Positions 48,053 through 59,454 of a DNA stretch of 64,000 bases are shown one piece after another; the first letter of the stretch is position 1; each line of letters opens with the position of its first letter. The notes beneath the pieces are model-generated. The model saw only the letters and a program-made list of their open reading frames with translations, did no database searches and was not told the DNA's origin. This stretch comes from Struthidea cinerea (Eukaryota > Chordata > Aves > Passeriformes > Corcoracidae). A program made the translations under genes and the position numbers. Location: the NCBI GenBank assembly GCA_013397865.1, contig VZTI01000412.1, positions 1,250,492-1,314,491 of the forward strand. Direction: 5' to 3'.

Positions 48053-48108
48053 AGAATCACAGAATCATTTAGGATGCAAAAGAATTTTAAGATCAAGTCC
48101 AACTGTAA
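48053..48108 (-). mobile_element. CR1 3' terminal scrap, diverged
   Basis: The minus strand reads AGTTGGACTTGATC, then a TTTTGCATCC stretch and AATGATTCTGTGATTCTC, the terminal segment and end repeats of the GTTGGACTTGATGATC type of avian CR1. About 55 bp remain. Confidence 0.7.
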
Positions 48109-48221
48109 AATTACCTCTACTTCTTTAATTTAGTTACTAGAAATATGATCTTCTAAGAAAGAATGCTTTTATTAGCTTTTATTATTTATGTGCTTTTTTC
48201 CTAGCTATTAATATTCTTTAT

Positions 48222-48244
48222 GACTACCCTATTTTAGGGTAGTC
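48222..48244. repeat. Perfect 10-bp hairpin with TTT loop
   Basis: GACTACCCTA (48222-48231) and TAGGGTAGTC (48235-48244) are exact reverse complements around TTT. The inner CCCTA/TAGGG resembles telomere repeat halves, though only once on each arm. Confidence 0.55.
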
Positions 48245-48320
48245 CAAGACCAGCAGAGAGGTCTAAAGGTGCTCCCTGGTCCAAGACATCAAGGATTTTG
48301 TAAACCTGTGACGTGTTCCT

Positions 48321-48368
48321 GCTTCCCCTTAGGTTTAGTACTTAGCTTCCCTTCAGGTTTAGTACGGG
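48321..48368 (+). repeat. 24-bp tandem duplication
   Basis: Two adjacent 24-bp units both contain GCTTCCC and AGGTTTAGTAC. They differ at the last three bases and at a few central bases. It lies about 80 bp downstream of the hairpin at 48222-48244. Confidence 0.6.
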
Positions 48369-51300
48369 ATGATCGTATCCATTTATCATCCTTACAGTCC
48401 AAAAGAGAACACAATCCTGTAACCATAGAAACATGGATGTTCCTGTGGACATTTTCTGCCTATTAAATTTTTTAAAAAAAGAACTGAGCCTTATTTGCTC
48501 TCTCCACAACACTGTCACAACCCCAGGTGAAATGAAAAAATCCTGTGTTCATTTTAAACCAGTGCAGCAGCTCACAGCCCCTTTCAGTCCCTCTCTTCAG
48601 AGATGAATACAGCGTGGCTTGGCCTGGGAACCTTGAACCCTGGGATCTATAAAATTGTCATTTGCCACAATTAATAACTGAGCAATCAAACAGAAACTCG
48701 ACAGCCACTGCCACATCAGCCACCCACTCCCTGTGCTGAGCAGCCCAACAGTCCATGATGGACCAGGAACACTCTTCCCATCTGGGGCAATTCGCTTTTT
48801 TTTGCCCCGCTTCCCTAAAGAATTGCCTTATTAAAATAAGCAGAGTGCAGCTGCATAATATTAGTCTTGGTAGAATAAAACCCTAAGAGAAAGAGTAGGC
48901 ACGCTTACCATATATTACAACTCTAAAAAAATTAAACCATTACTCACCGTTTGAAGATACATGTTTCTCATTTAACCATGAAAAGCTAGCACATTTAAAA
49001 AATAGTAATTTTCCTACTACCCATGGCCAAGCAGTGAAAGCCAAAACACGCTGACAGAGTCTTCAGTTAGGAGTGATGTGGAAGGAGGTTTAGGGGCTAT
49101 TAAAAAAAAATAACACATCAAATTAGATCTGAGGACATTAGCAGCAACAGCTGTTTTGTGTGTTCCTGGAAAATGCTTTTACTCAAAGGGAGTAAAATCC
49201 TGATTTTCAACAACCTTAATACTACGCAGTCCCTTTAAATCTCTAAAAATTCAAGGCATTGCCTGGGAAAGGATGAAGTGCTTCACTCCATACACAATTA
49301 TGCATCTACTAAAGTCAGATGCTTGGAAGAATAAAAATCTACCCACCCCACCACCACCAGCCTCTGGCAATATAATTTAATAACTGTAAATCAGTAAAGC
49401 ATTATAAACAACTCCAGGATATACAACACAGGCTTTACTGAGCACAATACTTCAAGGTAATTAAAGGTAATGATTGATGCAAACTTATAGCCACACATAT
49501 TTACAAAAAATTGACACCAGTCAATATTAACATGGAAAAATTAGGGAAATTAGGCACAAGGAAGTTAAAATATTAGAATTATGAAGCTCCTAGAGGAACT
49601 TTAATGATGCCTATTTTATGTCTCATGCAATACATCTCACAATGTAGAATACTCCCATAAATTCCTGAATGTGTGTGCAAGATTGCAATGATAAACTTGC
49701 TACCCTTGGATCTCATGAGATCTGCAGTTCTTCATATTTTCATGTTAAGCTTTTTCACTACTGTACATTATAAAACACACAAAACCCCACTTTGTCACTG
49801 AGGAACCATTTAGTCCTTAGAACAAAAGCTGTTCACTGTAATTCAGCCTTTTTCAACACTGCAAGAAAATTCTGTACATATTCATTCCCAAAGTGCCTAA
49901 TCAGTCAGTATTTTCAAAAAAGATCACAAAGGCTTTTTGAAATTAAAATATGAACTATTTATCCGTCCTCTGTGAAGGAAACTCTCTTATGTTTCCAGTG
50001 ACCAGTTCTGGACATTGAGACAAGGGTGAAATTTTATTTTTATTTCATATTTTCACTCTGCCCATTAGATGCAAACCCTTCTGTGCAAAAGCAAACCCAA
50101 TTCCATGTAGTTAGTCTAAATTGCTCAATAAAGCTGAATTGTTTTGTGAGCATTTTATGCTCTATATGAAATTGCCACCTACAGACTTCAGGGTAGCTAC
50201 TTGCAGGCAGCCAATGCTTAACAAGCAAATTTTACATGTCTAAAAAGGTTTTTGGCTGCCTGTGTAAATCATCTCCCAGCAGAGAAACAGGTGCCCTTGG
50301 TTAACTGAAAAGCAACAGGAACAACATCTAATTAAGATCACAGTGGAGCTGCAAATGCCATGAAGGGACAAATATTCTTCCAAGTCAAAAGGCAATAATT
50401 CATGGCACCAAACCTGAACACACACAGAGATCCAAAGAGAAGCAGTTCTGCTTAAGAACTATGTCCATGTTTTATTTCTTTTAAAAGGCCAAATAATTGC
50501 GGTTTTAGTGTTTAGTTTGACACTGCCCATAGTTCTTTTTAATACCATGAATAAAGTGTTTTACAGAGGTGCAGGTAAATAGTTAAGCAGTGCATTTGGC
50601 AACTTCTTGTTCAGAAATTCATGCTAATATAATGCATTTAATATTAAAACTTGAGAGGTCCCAACAAAAATCAATCTAATAGCAATAAACCCCAACCCCA
50701 TTATTTTATTTATTATTTTATTTTAGCTTCTCATCTACCTTACCAAAGTTGGGTTCTGCATTACAGCTTGTGTCTCAAACATGATTCTCAAACAGCTGTG
50801 CTATCTCAAAATTTCTTTGTTGCTATTAACAGATATCAAGAAGCTACAACCAAACAAATGTACTTAAAGGCAAAAAAACCCTCTCCAGCCTAATAAACAC
50901 AAGTCAGGATGTAAATATATTATCAAGAGCTTCACTAACTGCAAACAGTTGCACCCCCTGAGACAGCAGTACCTTCTCCCACTGGATTTTGGCCTAAATG
51001 TTTGTAGCATGATTATTTTCACAGGCTTTAAATACAGGGTCTGGGGGTTTGGTTTTTCATTAGTTTGCTTGTTTTTAAATAGCACAGAGTAATTCCATTT
51101 CATAAGCACACAGTGAAGGCATTCTTCACAACATTTCATTCGGGCAACAACCTCCCCTGAGTAGCTGCTCCCCTTTCTGAATGGAGCCAATCTCAGCACA
51201 GAGGTTCCCTCCATTGTTTGGAAACAGGATGCCGGAGGATGTAGAAAACAGTAATTTCTAACAGAAAGCGTGCACACAGCACTGAGAAAAACCCTCAAGC

Positions 51301-51903
51301 TCAAAACCACGCCGGGACTCTCAGGATGGGGCATAAAATCCAAGTCAGCAGAGGGAGCTGCTTGCAGAAGGGCAGAAGGGAACCCTGGCCCTTCTGTTTC
51401 CCCTCTCAAACTCTGGCCATTAAGTTTCAAGCTGAGCCAAGTAACTTGTAATGGATTAAATTTAATGCTCTCACCACCATCCAAGCATTGAATTAAAAGC
51501 ACCAAGGGAGGTACTCCAACTTCTGATAAGACTTTTGCAGTGTTAACACCCTCACTTCTGAAAACATTCTTGATTTCACACTTAAAATTACCTGCCTTCA
51601 GCTTCCAGGGGTTGATTTTTGTTATGGCTTTCCTGCCATTCAGTATTTTCTCACACAGAAGTTAGTAATATACTATAATCAAGCCACCTTTATTTATTCC
51701 TTTTGATAGGCAGAACATAAAATCTGTATGTCAAAACAACCCACAACCATCACTTCAACCCCAGCATTGACTGAAAACTGAACAGGTTAAATAGAGAAGA
51801 ACAGATTTTTATCTCTTTATCTCACACAATAGAGGTAACCCCCACATTAGATGCACACCTCAAATCTGAAGGTTTAAATGTTTTGGCCTAAAATGCACGT
51901 TTC

Positions 51904-51920
51904 TTTTTTTTTTTTTTTTT
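51904..51920 (+). repeat. Poly(T) run, 17 T
   Basis: Seventeen consecutive T. No minus-strand retroposon body was recognised next to it. Confidence 0.7.
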
Positions 51921-52410
51921 GGTGATCACAGTGAAGCTTTTACCACCTCCTTTGTAAACCTTGTCATTTACATAAAATATTTAACAGTACTCATAATTGG
52001 GGGTAAACTGGTTATGACCGTATAAATGTACATTCACACCTTGGAACACAAAGGAATATAAGCGGTGTGGGACAAGAACTGGAAACAGCAGTGTTTTATT
52101 ACACTTGTAAGCTTCCCAGCTCCAATGAGGATAAACTTAAATTTAGAACTTGGTCTTTTTATTGCCCATTTATACAAGGTGACATAAAAAATGTCTCAGA
52201 CTCCAAGGAATCAGATGGAGCTATGAGGACCACCTTCGTGGAAACACTTCCATGTCCCAGGCACAGGTGGGACACACCTGGGAGAGCACTGGAAGTGCTG
52301 ATGGTGGGATCACAGCAGTGCAGCAAATACTTCCATTCACACAGCAGTGTGGGAGACTAAAATCTCACCAAGTCTGAAGGAGCAAAGATGAGGAGATCAG
52401 CACAAAACAG

Positions 52411-52858
52411 AGATGAAGTTGCTGGAGACAGTGCAGAGGAGGCCACAGAAATGATCAGAGGACTGGAGCACCTCTGGTATGGAAACAGGCTGAGAGAGAT
52501 GGAGGTGTTCAGCCTAGGGAAGAGAAGGATCCAGGGTGGGGGCATACAGGAGAGCCAGGGAAGAACTTCGGACACTGGCATGATGTGATAGGACAAGGGA
52601 TAATGGCTTTAAACTGAAAGAAGGAAAGTATAGATTAGAGATTAGGAAGAAATCCTTCCCTGTGAAGGTGGGGAGGCACTGGCACAGGCTGCCCAGAGAA
52701 GCTGTGGCTGTCCCATCACTGATAGTGCTCAGGGCCAGGTTGGATGGGGCTTGGAGCAACCTGGGATGGGAGAAGGTGTCCCTGCCCACGGCAGGGAGTG
52801 TGGAACTAGATGATCTTTAAAGTCCCTTCCACCACAAATCACTCTATGGCTCTATGGA
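52411..52858 (+). mobile_element. CR1 LINE 3' end, longest common-type copy
   Basis: Landmarks in order are GTGCAGAGGAGGCCAC, ATGATCAGAGGACTGGAGC, GGCTGAGAGAGATGG, AGCCTAGGGAAGAGAAGG, GGACAAGGGATAATGG, AGATTAGGAAGAAATCC, GGCACTGGCACAGGCTGCCC, CAGAGAAGCTGTGGCTG, CCTGCCCACGGCAGGG, ACTAGATGATCTTTAAAG and the terminal TCTATGGC TCTATGG repeats. About 448 bp are present. The segment after GAGAAGG is shortened relative to typical CR1 (the AGCAGCCTTCCAGTACCTG part is missing), an internal deletion. The coding frame is gone. Confidence 0.92.
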
Positions 52859-53712
52859 AGTGTATTTTCAGCTTCTACATACCTTTCATCTACATCCCCT
52901 CCCCAAGCAGAACAGTGACCACCACCAGGGTGGCATCCAGCCTGCAGGAGTACCTTTTGCCTAGAGAAGCACAGAAGGGACAATCCCTCTTGTCAGAACC
53001 ACACAGCAGGGAAGAAGTTAAAATCTGCAGGCAAGGCTGCAGCTGGATACGGCCACGGGATGAGGGCAGAGCCAACAAACCAGGTACTTCTGTAGCTGCG
53101 TCTGGGCTACCTGGGGGTTGCAGCAGCAGGACAAGGCAGGACAACTCCGTGCTTTCCACCATCCATCTTGTGACGTCTGGGGGTTTCTACACTTAAATGC
53201 CAGTTTTGGCAATATTCAAAGAGCAGGGAAAGTTTGCAATGTGTATATGTGCATTTATGGGTCAAAAACAGTAGGTCGATATTTTATTTTATTTTTACAT
53301 CTTTCTTTCTACCAACCTCATGTGAAAGCAGGACAAGGGGGTTTATTGAATGCCTCAGGATTCAACCCAAGGAAAAACATTTCCTAGACTGGGACTGGGC
53401 AGTCAAGTGCAAGCAGAAAACTACCCTAATGAAACATGAAGGGTTTTGCAGCCTCCTTGCAGCAAACACAGAGCTCATTTACATTCATGCGGTACAAGAT
53501 ATCTCCATCTAAAATTGGCTTTTTCGCCCATTAGAATCCTACAGGGCTTGATTAATTACTCCTAATGAGAATGAATTTATTTTCTTAATTTACACGCTAC
53601 CTGTTCATTTACTTTCAGATTTATTTTTAATATCAAACCATTCCCCTTGGGAAAATGACCATCATTATCACAGAGTCCTCCCAGGAGCACAAAATAACAG
53701 CTGTCACTTTGG

Positions 53713-53726
53713 GTCACCATAGCAAC
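53713..53726. promoter_or_regulatory. RFX X-box motif
   Basis: GTCACCATAGCAAC fits the X-box consensus GTNRCCNNRGYAAC at all fixed positions, with two imperfect inverted half-sites. RFX factors bind such sites in ciliary and MHC class II promoters and in enhancers. The surrounding 53520-53760 sequence is rich in TAAT cores and could be a regulatory element. Binding is inferred. Confidence 0.4.
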
Positions 53727-56700
53727 ACTACTGTAACTACATCGAATTTGGTTCAACAGGAGAGAAAAGAATAAATATATATATACACACGTACATGCAG
53801 AGGTGATGATAATAAGGGACTCACAACACAGTTCAGGAAATTCTCATTTCAATGACCATGTGCTTCTCCCTCCTTTGGCCAAAATAACTCAGTTAAGGTC
53901 AGTGCATCCCTTGTCAGCAGGGGTGCAATTGTCCTGTGGTGCATTCATTTAAAAAAAACAAAACCCTGCCAAATAATGTCAGCAATGCCATCAGATAACA
54001 GGAGAGCAAACAGGTGATCTAGTCACCCACTGGAACCTGGGGTTCCCAAGGGATTTGCCCATTTAAGTCCCATTAACATTAATGGGGATTCACGTGCAGA
54101 GTATAAAGACATCTGAGTGAAAAAAAGGCTTGTTAGAGCAAATCCACCACCACAAGCAAAAATTAAAAGTTTGCCATTATTTTCAGTGGCAGAAAGGTTG
54201 GATCACAACTCAGATAAGCCAGCTAATCAATTCTTAGAGAAACAAGAGCCCAAAAGGTAAATTCTGAAAATCAAACATCTGGCTTTTTAGTCTTAACTTC
54301 TCAACACAAAACACTGCCTTTATTTTTTCTCTTTTTTCTGCTAGGATTCATTTTTCATCTGGAAGAGGGCAAAGTGTTTTACCAATACTGCATTATGGTT
54401 CATTAATGAACTAACAGAATGAGCTCTGAATCTTTTTTCTTACATTTCTTCCTGGCAGTTTCTGGCCTGATGCCTTGTCTTTAGTTAAGAAGAGAATAGA
54501 GCAGCTTGGGGAGGGGAAGTCTCTGCAAAGATGAAGCTGGCTACGAAAAGCTAACTTTCCTCAATCCCAGCTGAATGAAGATGAACTCTCCAAAGGCGGC
54601 AGGGTGTGCTGGCAGCACCAGGAACCACACAGCTCTCAAAAGACAGATTTCTCTTACTCCCTCCCTAAGAGAGAAACCCAAACAGCCATAATTATGGGGA
54701 CCAGGTCTGGGTTTTGATATCTGTAGCTTTGCCCTGGGATCAGAGGTTCTGTGTCCTGTTCAGCCACATAAAAAGTGGAAGGTGCACATGAATTGCTTTA
54801 AAAAACCCCAGACAAACAAAAAACACAACTGCTTTCAGTTCACACTCAGCAGACAGCAAGAGATCAGAGTGAAACATCACCAGGATTTGGTGTTGGGGCT
54901 GCAAGGTCTTGACTATCAGTTCTCTACCACTACATCTAAGACACAGCTGGATCAGCTTCAGAGTCAATTAAGAAAGCTCTCGTTAGAGTTTATTAGCCAA
55001 ATCACAGCCAGGAACCAAGCTTATATGTACTTACTTAAGGCACAGTTACAACAAAAATTGCATGGATAAACCTTCAGCCAGGGTGAGATATTTCAGTCGT
55101 GGTCTCCGTGCTTTCATTGACGTGCAATAATTATGGTTAATAGTTGCTAAAAGGCTTCTAACAAACCTCTCACAGTAATTTATCATAATTAACATAACCT
55201 CAGACATGTTTCAAGCTTTTGGTGCTCAGCTCATTATTTATGGGCCTTTCAAAATTGTTCCAGTACATTAATTTTTCTATTTTTAAGCAAATCTATAAGC
55301 AGAGCCTATCAAGTGCTGAAAGAATTACACTTCCCAGTTTATAAATGTGGGTAATATACATGTACATTCACAGCTTAGACTTTTTTTTTGAAGCAGTATT
55401 GAGTCATTAATTCATGACCTACAGAAATCATTAGAGTCAGGTAGGGCCTGCTTTGCAAGAGAAGTGTAACAATGCAAAACTTGAAAGGAGCAGAATTTAC
55501 AGACAGTGAAAAAACTGAAAAAATGTAACAAACATTTAAAATATTTTGTGTATCGCTTCACATTAATAGTACTTCCACATTATTACAGAGAAGAATAATT
55601 ATGAATGTTGCTCTGTAATACTTCTGAATACTTCTCCAACATCTTCATCCCACTTTAAGCTCAAAAATCAGCTACAACACAGATAAATACATGTAAAGTG
55701 GGGTCAATTTCATTTGGAAAAATAGAAATCAATGTAAGGATGTTCAAGTAAAAATTAGCAAGATACAGGTATGTCAGATTCAGAGGACTGAAAGTATGAA
55801 TTTTTGGGGGGTTTTCCAGCCCCTTCTTCAGTTTAACCAGGTTTATCATTCTAGCATGCAGTACTACATGAAGACACCCAAACCAGGAATGACCAATAAT
55901 TAGACCAGTCCAAGAATAACCAGAAACTACCAAATCACCAAATGATTCTGTGATTAATCTGAACAAATACGATAGTGAAAATACATTTTAACTATCTGAT
56001 TACCTAAAATCCCTGGGTTTAAGCTTGAGTTGTGTTTAAAAAGTTATGAATATATACTGTATAGATGACGTTTGTTCACTCAGGACAGTGAAGTCTCTGT
56101 AAGGAGGCAGCCAAGTTAGAGGAAAGTTGCTCCCCACTACAGCAGTTCCCAAATACTCACTGGAGTCAGTCCAGAATAGATCGGACCCATCCCAAAGCCC
56201 ACAGCCAAGGTGAACTCTTAGTTCCTTTTCAAATTCAAAATATCTAGAAATACTTTGATTAGAAGCGAACGAAGAGAAATTAGTGCCCAAAAAGAAGAGC
56301 AGTCAATCATAACCTTTGTTAACACGACTGTAATTGCAGGTCCTGACTCAGTGAGACCTCTTGCAGCTCCTATTCCAGCAGCCACACGGCCCCTGGAGGC
56401 ATCTGAAGACCAGGGTGGCTAAATCAGGCAGCCCAGTTTATCACCACGCAACAAATCAGAATTAAACTCTTTGTCTTTCCCTGATTACAAAGCATGGTGC
56501 GGTTCTGAGGAGGAAAGGCCTTAACTGCTTTGTAAGGCAGACATTTCACCGGGAGATGGCTATTAGCCAGCATATATCTCTGTCACTTTTTAAAGATAAT
56601 CTGGTTAAACAGCTACATCTTTCCTTCTTATGTTTTTGTTTCCACTATACACATGAAAATTAGCTTAGAGACTAAGCGGGCTAATTTACATTTTCAGGGA

Positions 56701-57460
56701 TATGTTTTATCATTGTGTGCAGATAGGATTTGCAGTCTCTTTGCTGAATGCATTGTGTTACCAACCCACTCGCTTTTCTCTGCCCAAAGAAAGAAAAAAA
56801 AGGACATTTGCATCATGTGAGCAGAGAATATAGCCCAGCTTTTTGCTGAAAGAAGAAAAGCCTCGAATTATCACCCCCTACCTAGTCAAGCCAGGGAAAA
56901 CTGAGGAATAATAGATGCCGGCAGCAAAATTCCCCCAACACTAATAAAATGGCAGGAGAAAGTACAAACTCTCATTTTTTGGTCACTGCCTTTAAGACTG
57001 CACTCTTATGAAAGTGGCATGAATCCCACAAGAAAGAAACACAGCATAATTTTTTTTCCCCACAAGGGCAGGTAGTTGTAGGTGTAAATAAAAACGAGTC
57101 ATTTGCTGAAGGGCTGTTGCCAATCTTGTCACTCGCAGTAGCAAGTGTATGAGAACTGTACTTGGTGCTTACCTTCAGGCCAAGCTTTAAAAGCAGATCT
57201 GAGATCTGAAACAGCAAAGCACCAATGTATACTTACCACAGCTCGAGCAAAAAACAAAAACCTTAAGGAAGAGGATAAAACACAACAAACCCTGTCTCAG
57301 TTTTTATGCCGCTCTCTTTACTTTTAAAGGGGAAGAATAAGGAAATGACCTCCAACTCCCCTAATTTAATAGCTATGACCAAGGAATGTGAAAAGGTTCA
57401 AACAGAAGGTACAAATGGATGCAAGTGTTGTTACCAGTTTTCAGCACTGTTTATCAAGGT

Positions 57461-57470
57461 GGGGGGGGGG
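57461..57470 (+). repeat. Poly(G) run, 10 G
   Basis: Ten consecutive G; simple sequence and error-prone. Confidence 0.6.
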
Positions 57471-57740
57471 TTCACCTTCTTTGACCTTCCTTTTCTGATT
57501 AACAAACCTGTAGAAGCTGTTCCTGTTATTCTTGGCATCCCTTGCCAGGTTCAGTTCCAGCTCCACCTTGGCCTTCCTCACCCCCTCCCCCTACAAAACC
57601 ACACTTTGTCCCTGTGCTCTTCCCAGGTCACCCGTCCTTGTTTCCACTGTGAATTTGCTTCTTTCCCTTCAGTTTGACCAGCAGGTCCCTACTCAGCCGT
57701 GCACGTACACACGTGTGTAAATGATCAAGCAAAATGCCTG

Positions 57741-57764
57741 CACACACACACACACACACACACA
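57741..57764 (+). repeat. (CA)12 microsatellite
   Basis: Twelve uninterrupted CA dinucleotides, immediately upstream of a 36-bp tandem duplication. Likely polymorphic. Confidence 0.9.
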
Positions 57765-57771
57765 TCATAAA

Positions 57772-57843
57772 CAGCAGCCTGTTTTATGCTGAATTCACAC
57801 AACAGGTCAGTAGCCTGATTTATGCTGAATTCACACAACAGAA
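57772..57843 (+). repeat. 36-bp tandem duplication
   Basis: Two head-to-tail 36-bp units (57772-57807 and 57808-57843) share TTTATGCTGAATTCACACAA and differ at about four positions. High identity suggests a fairly recent duplication, perhaps by replication slippage helped by the adjoining (CA)12. Confidence 0.85.
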
Positions 57844-58133
57844 CACAAGCGCTGGGAGAGCTGCATCTTCTGCAGAGGAGAGAAACTGAAAGAATAAGCA
57901 GTTTTCACCACGACTGTACACACATGCTAGACTAGCATAAAATTGCAATTCTATTTCACAGACATTTTGTAGCACAACTGTTCGGTCTTGTTCAACTTGC
58001 AGAAGTGGAAAACTCCTGCAGAAGAGTCAATCAAGCAACCAAGAGCAGCTGGGTGTTGGGAAAAAGAGAAGCCAGCTAGTCCAGGTGCTGACGGGAAGCT
58101 GAAACCTTTCCAGCCTTCACCTGGGTGTCACCA

Positions 58134-58350
58134 GATCACAGAATCACAGACTGGTTTGGGTTGGAAGGGACCTTAAAGACCATCCAGTTTCAAATCCCTG
58201 GTCCCCCTAGACCAGATTTATCCAAGCCCCATTTAATCTGGCTTTGAACGCTTCCAGGGACAGGGGTTCTCTGGGCAACCTGTGTCAGGGCCTCACCACT
58301 TTGCAGTAAAGAATTCCTTCCTAATTTCTAATCTAAACCTGCCCTCTTTC
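58134..58350 (-). mobile_element. CR1 LINE 3' end, 5'-truncated
   Basis: On the minus strand this shows GAAAGAGGGCAGG, TTAGATTAGAAATTAGG, AAGGAATTCTTTACTGC, GTGAGGCCCTGACACAGG, CTTTAAGGTCCCTTCC, AACCCAAACCAGTCTG and TGATTCTGTGATC. The CAGAGAAGCTGTGGCTGCC block is shortened by a deletion and the CCTGCCATGGCAGGG block is replaced by CTAGGGGGACC. About 217 bp. Confidence 0.9.
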
Positions 58351-59435
58351 ATTTCATAGATCTTCACTGCAAACAAACAGCATCAATGAGAATGTTGCAG
58401 CGCCCAGAAATCAATAATTTGTGTCATAGAGTTATGGGTGCGTATTTTTTAATCCTCCTTTCCACACATCTGCTACAAACCCCAGCAGTCTGCCTTTTTC
58501 TGCAAACTTTGCATTCAGTGGAGGATCTTGGGCTGACACCCACCCACAACTCCAGACACAAGCCATTAGGGCTATTTATTAAGTTTCACATCTCAGTCAG
58601 TCACATTTCATGAGTTCTTACTGTAAGATTAATAAAATAATATTGGAAAGCAAGAGTTCCACCGTCATAATGATTTAGTACACACACCGGAGATGGAAGT
58701 ATAAATAATTAAACCTACCAATCTGAAAGACAAATCTGAAAAATCACTTCAACTGCCACCAAAAAGACAATTTCAAGTTCATTTAACACCTAATACCAAA
58801 AACACTGACAACAGTATAACACTGTATGAAAACACAAGAAATATTATTCATTCATGGAGTCTGATCTTGCATGTCAGATGCTGCATTTTAAATATCATTG
58901 AGCTATCTCAAACTGGCTCCCCCTGCATTGCTTTTTTTCCATTTTTGTAGTGAAATGAACTAACTTATCCACAAAACTTGTAAGTAAAAAGAAATTCCCA
59001 CACGTAGCATTTAATTGACCAATTTTGTCTACTAGTCTTTCGACACAATCCACTTCCTAACTCCATTTGCTTTCCTGCTGTGAAAATTCAAATAGACTAA
59101 TAGGCTTCTCTATCTCTGCTAACAAGAGAGTTTTGTATTTAAGATCTTATTTAAATACAATTACTGTATCAGATTCCGTGCTTTTCACTAGGTTATTCAA
59201 TGTGTCCTTTGTAAAAAAAGTTACGTAGGCATTTCAAGTTTAAATAAAGGTTAGGGGCTAAGGCTGAAACAAGAAAATATTTTTGAAACAGAATCATAAT
59301 GAAATATTGACTGATAGAGGGGGAAAAAAGGCGTTGTTTAGACTCAAAAACTACTATATAGTTCACATTAAAGTCAAGAAAAAACACCAACAAACGACTT
59401 TTCTAACAGAGATAACTTATGTTCCTGGGAACGTT

Positions 59436-59454
59436 TTGCCAGTTAAACTGGCAA
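59436..59454. repeat. 19-nt palindrome with 9-bp arms
   Basis: TTGCCAGTT and AACTGGCAA are exact reverse complements around a single A. TGCCA/TGGCA resemble NFI half-sites and AACTG a MYB site; no standard dimer geometry is matched. Confidence 0.45.

Larger units (their letters stand above)
45536..52410. other. Unique stretch with few small features
   Basis: No gene is recognised. It contains a CR1 scrap (48053-48108), a 10-bp hairpin (48222-48244), a 24-bp tandem (48321-48368), an A15 run (46253-46267) and T14/T17 runs. The longest open frame of the whole window lies here on the minus strand (50864-51505, 213 codons), but its translation shows no domain, signal or repeat. Confidence 0.55.
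52859..58133. other. Unique stretch
   Basis: No gene is recognised. It holds an RFX X-box-like site (53713-53726), a TA-rich tract near 53775, a G10 run (57461-57470), a (CA)12 microsatellite and a 36-bp tandem. A 95-codon frame (54782-55069, plus) has a Q/L-rich, coiled-coil-like end but no homology that I recognise. Confidence 0.5.

Noticed and set aside
48222..48244. Interstitial telomere sequence
   Set aside because: Only one CCCTA and one TAGGG are present, as hairpin arms and not as a tandem array.
51345..51358. CTCF-like TCAGCAGAGGGAGC
   Set aside because: It lacks the conserved C of the GGC part and differs at the first base; too weak.
54782..55069. 95-codon frame with coiled-coil-like end
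   Set aside because: Q/L-rich content alone is weak. There is no homologous family, no splice context and no upstream regulatory signal.
57741..57764. CRISPR or satellite array
   Set aside because: The (CA)12 and the two-unit 36-bp tandem have no spacer-repeat pattern or higher copy number.
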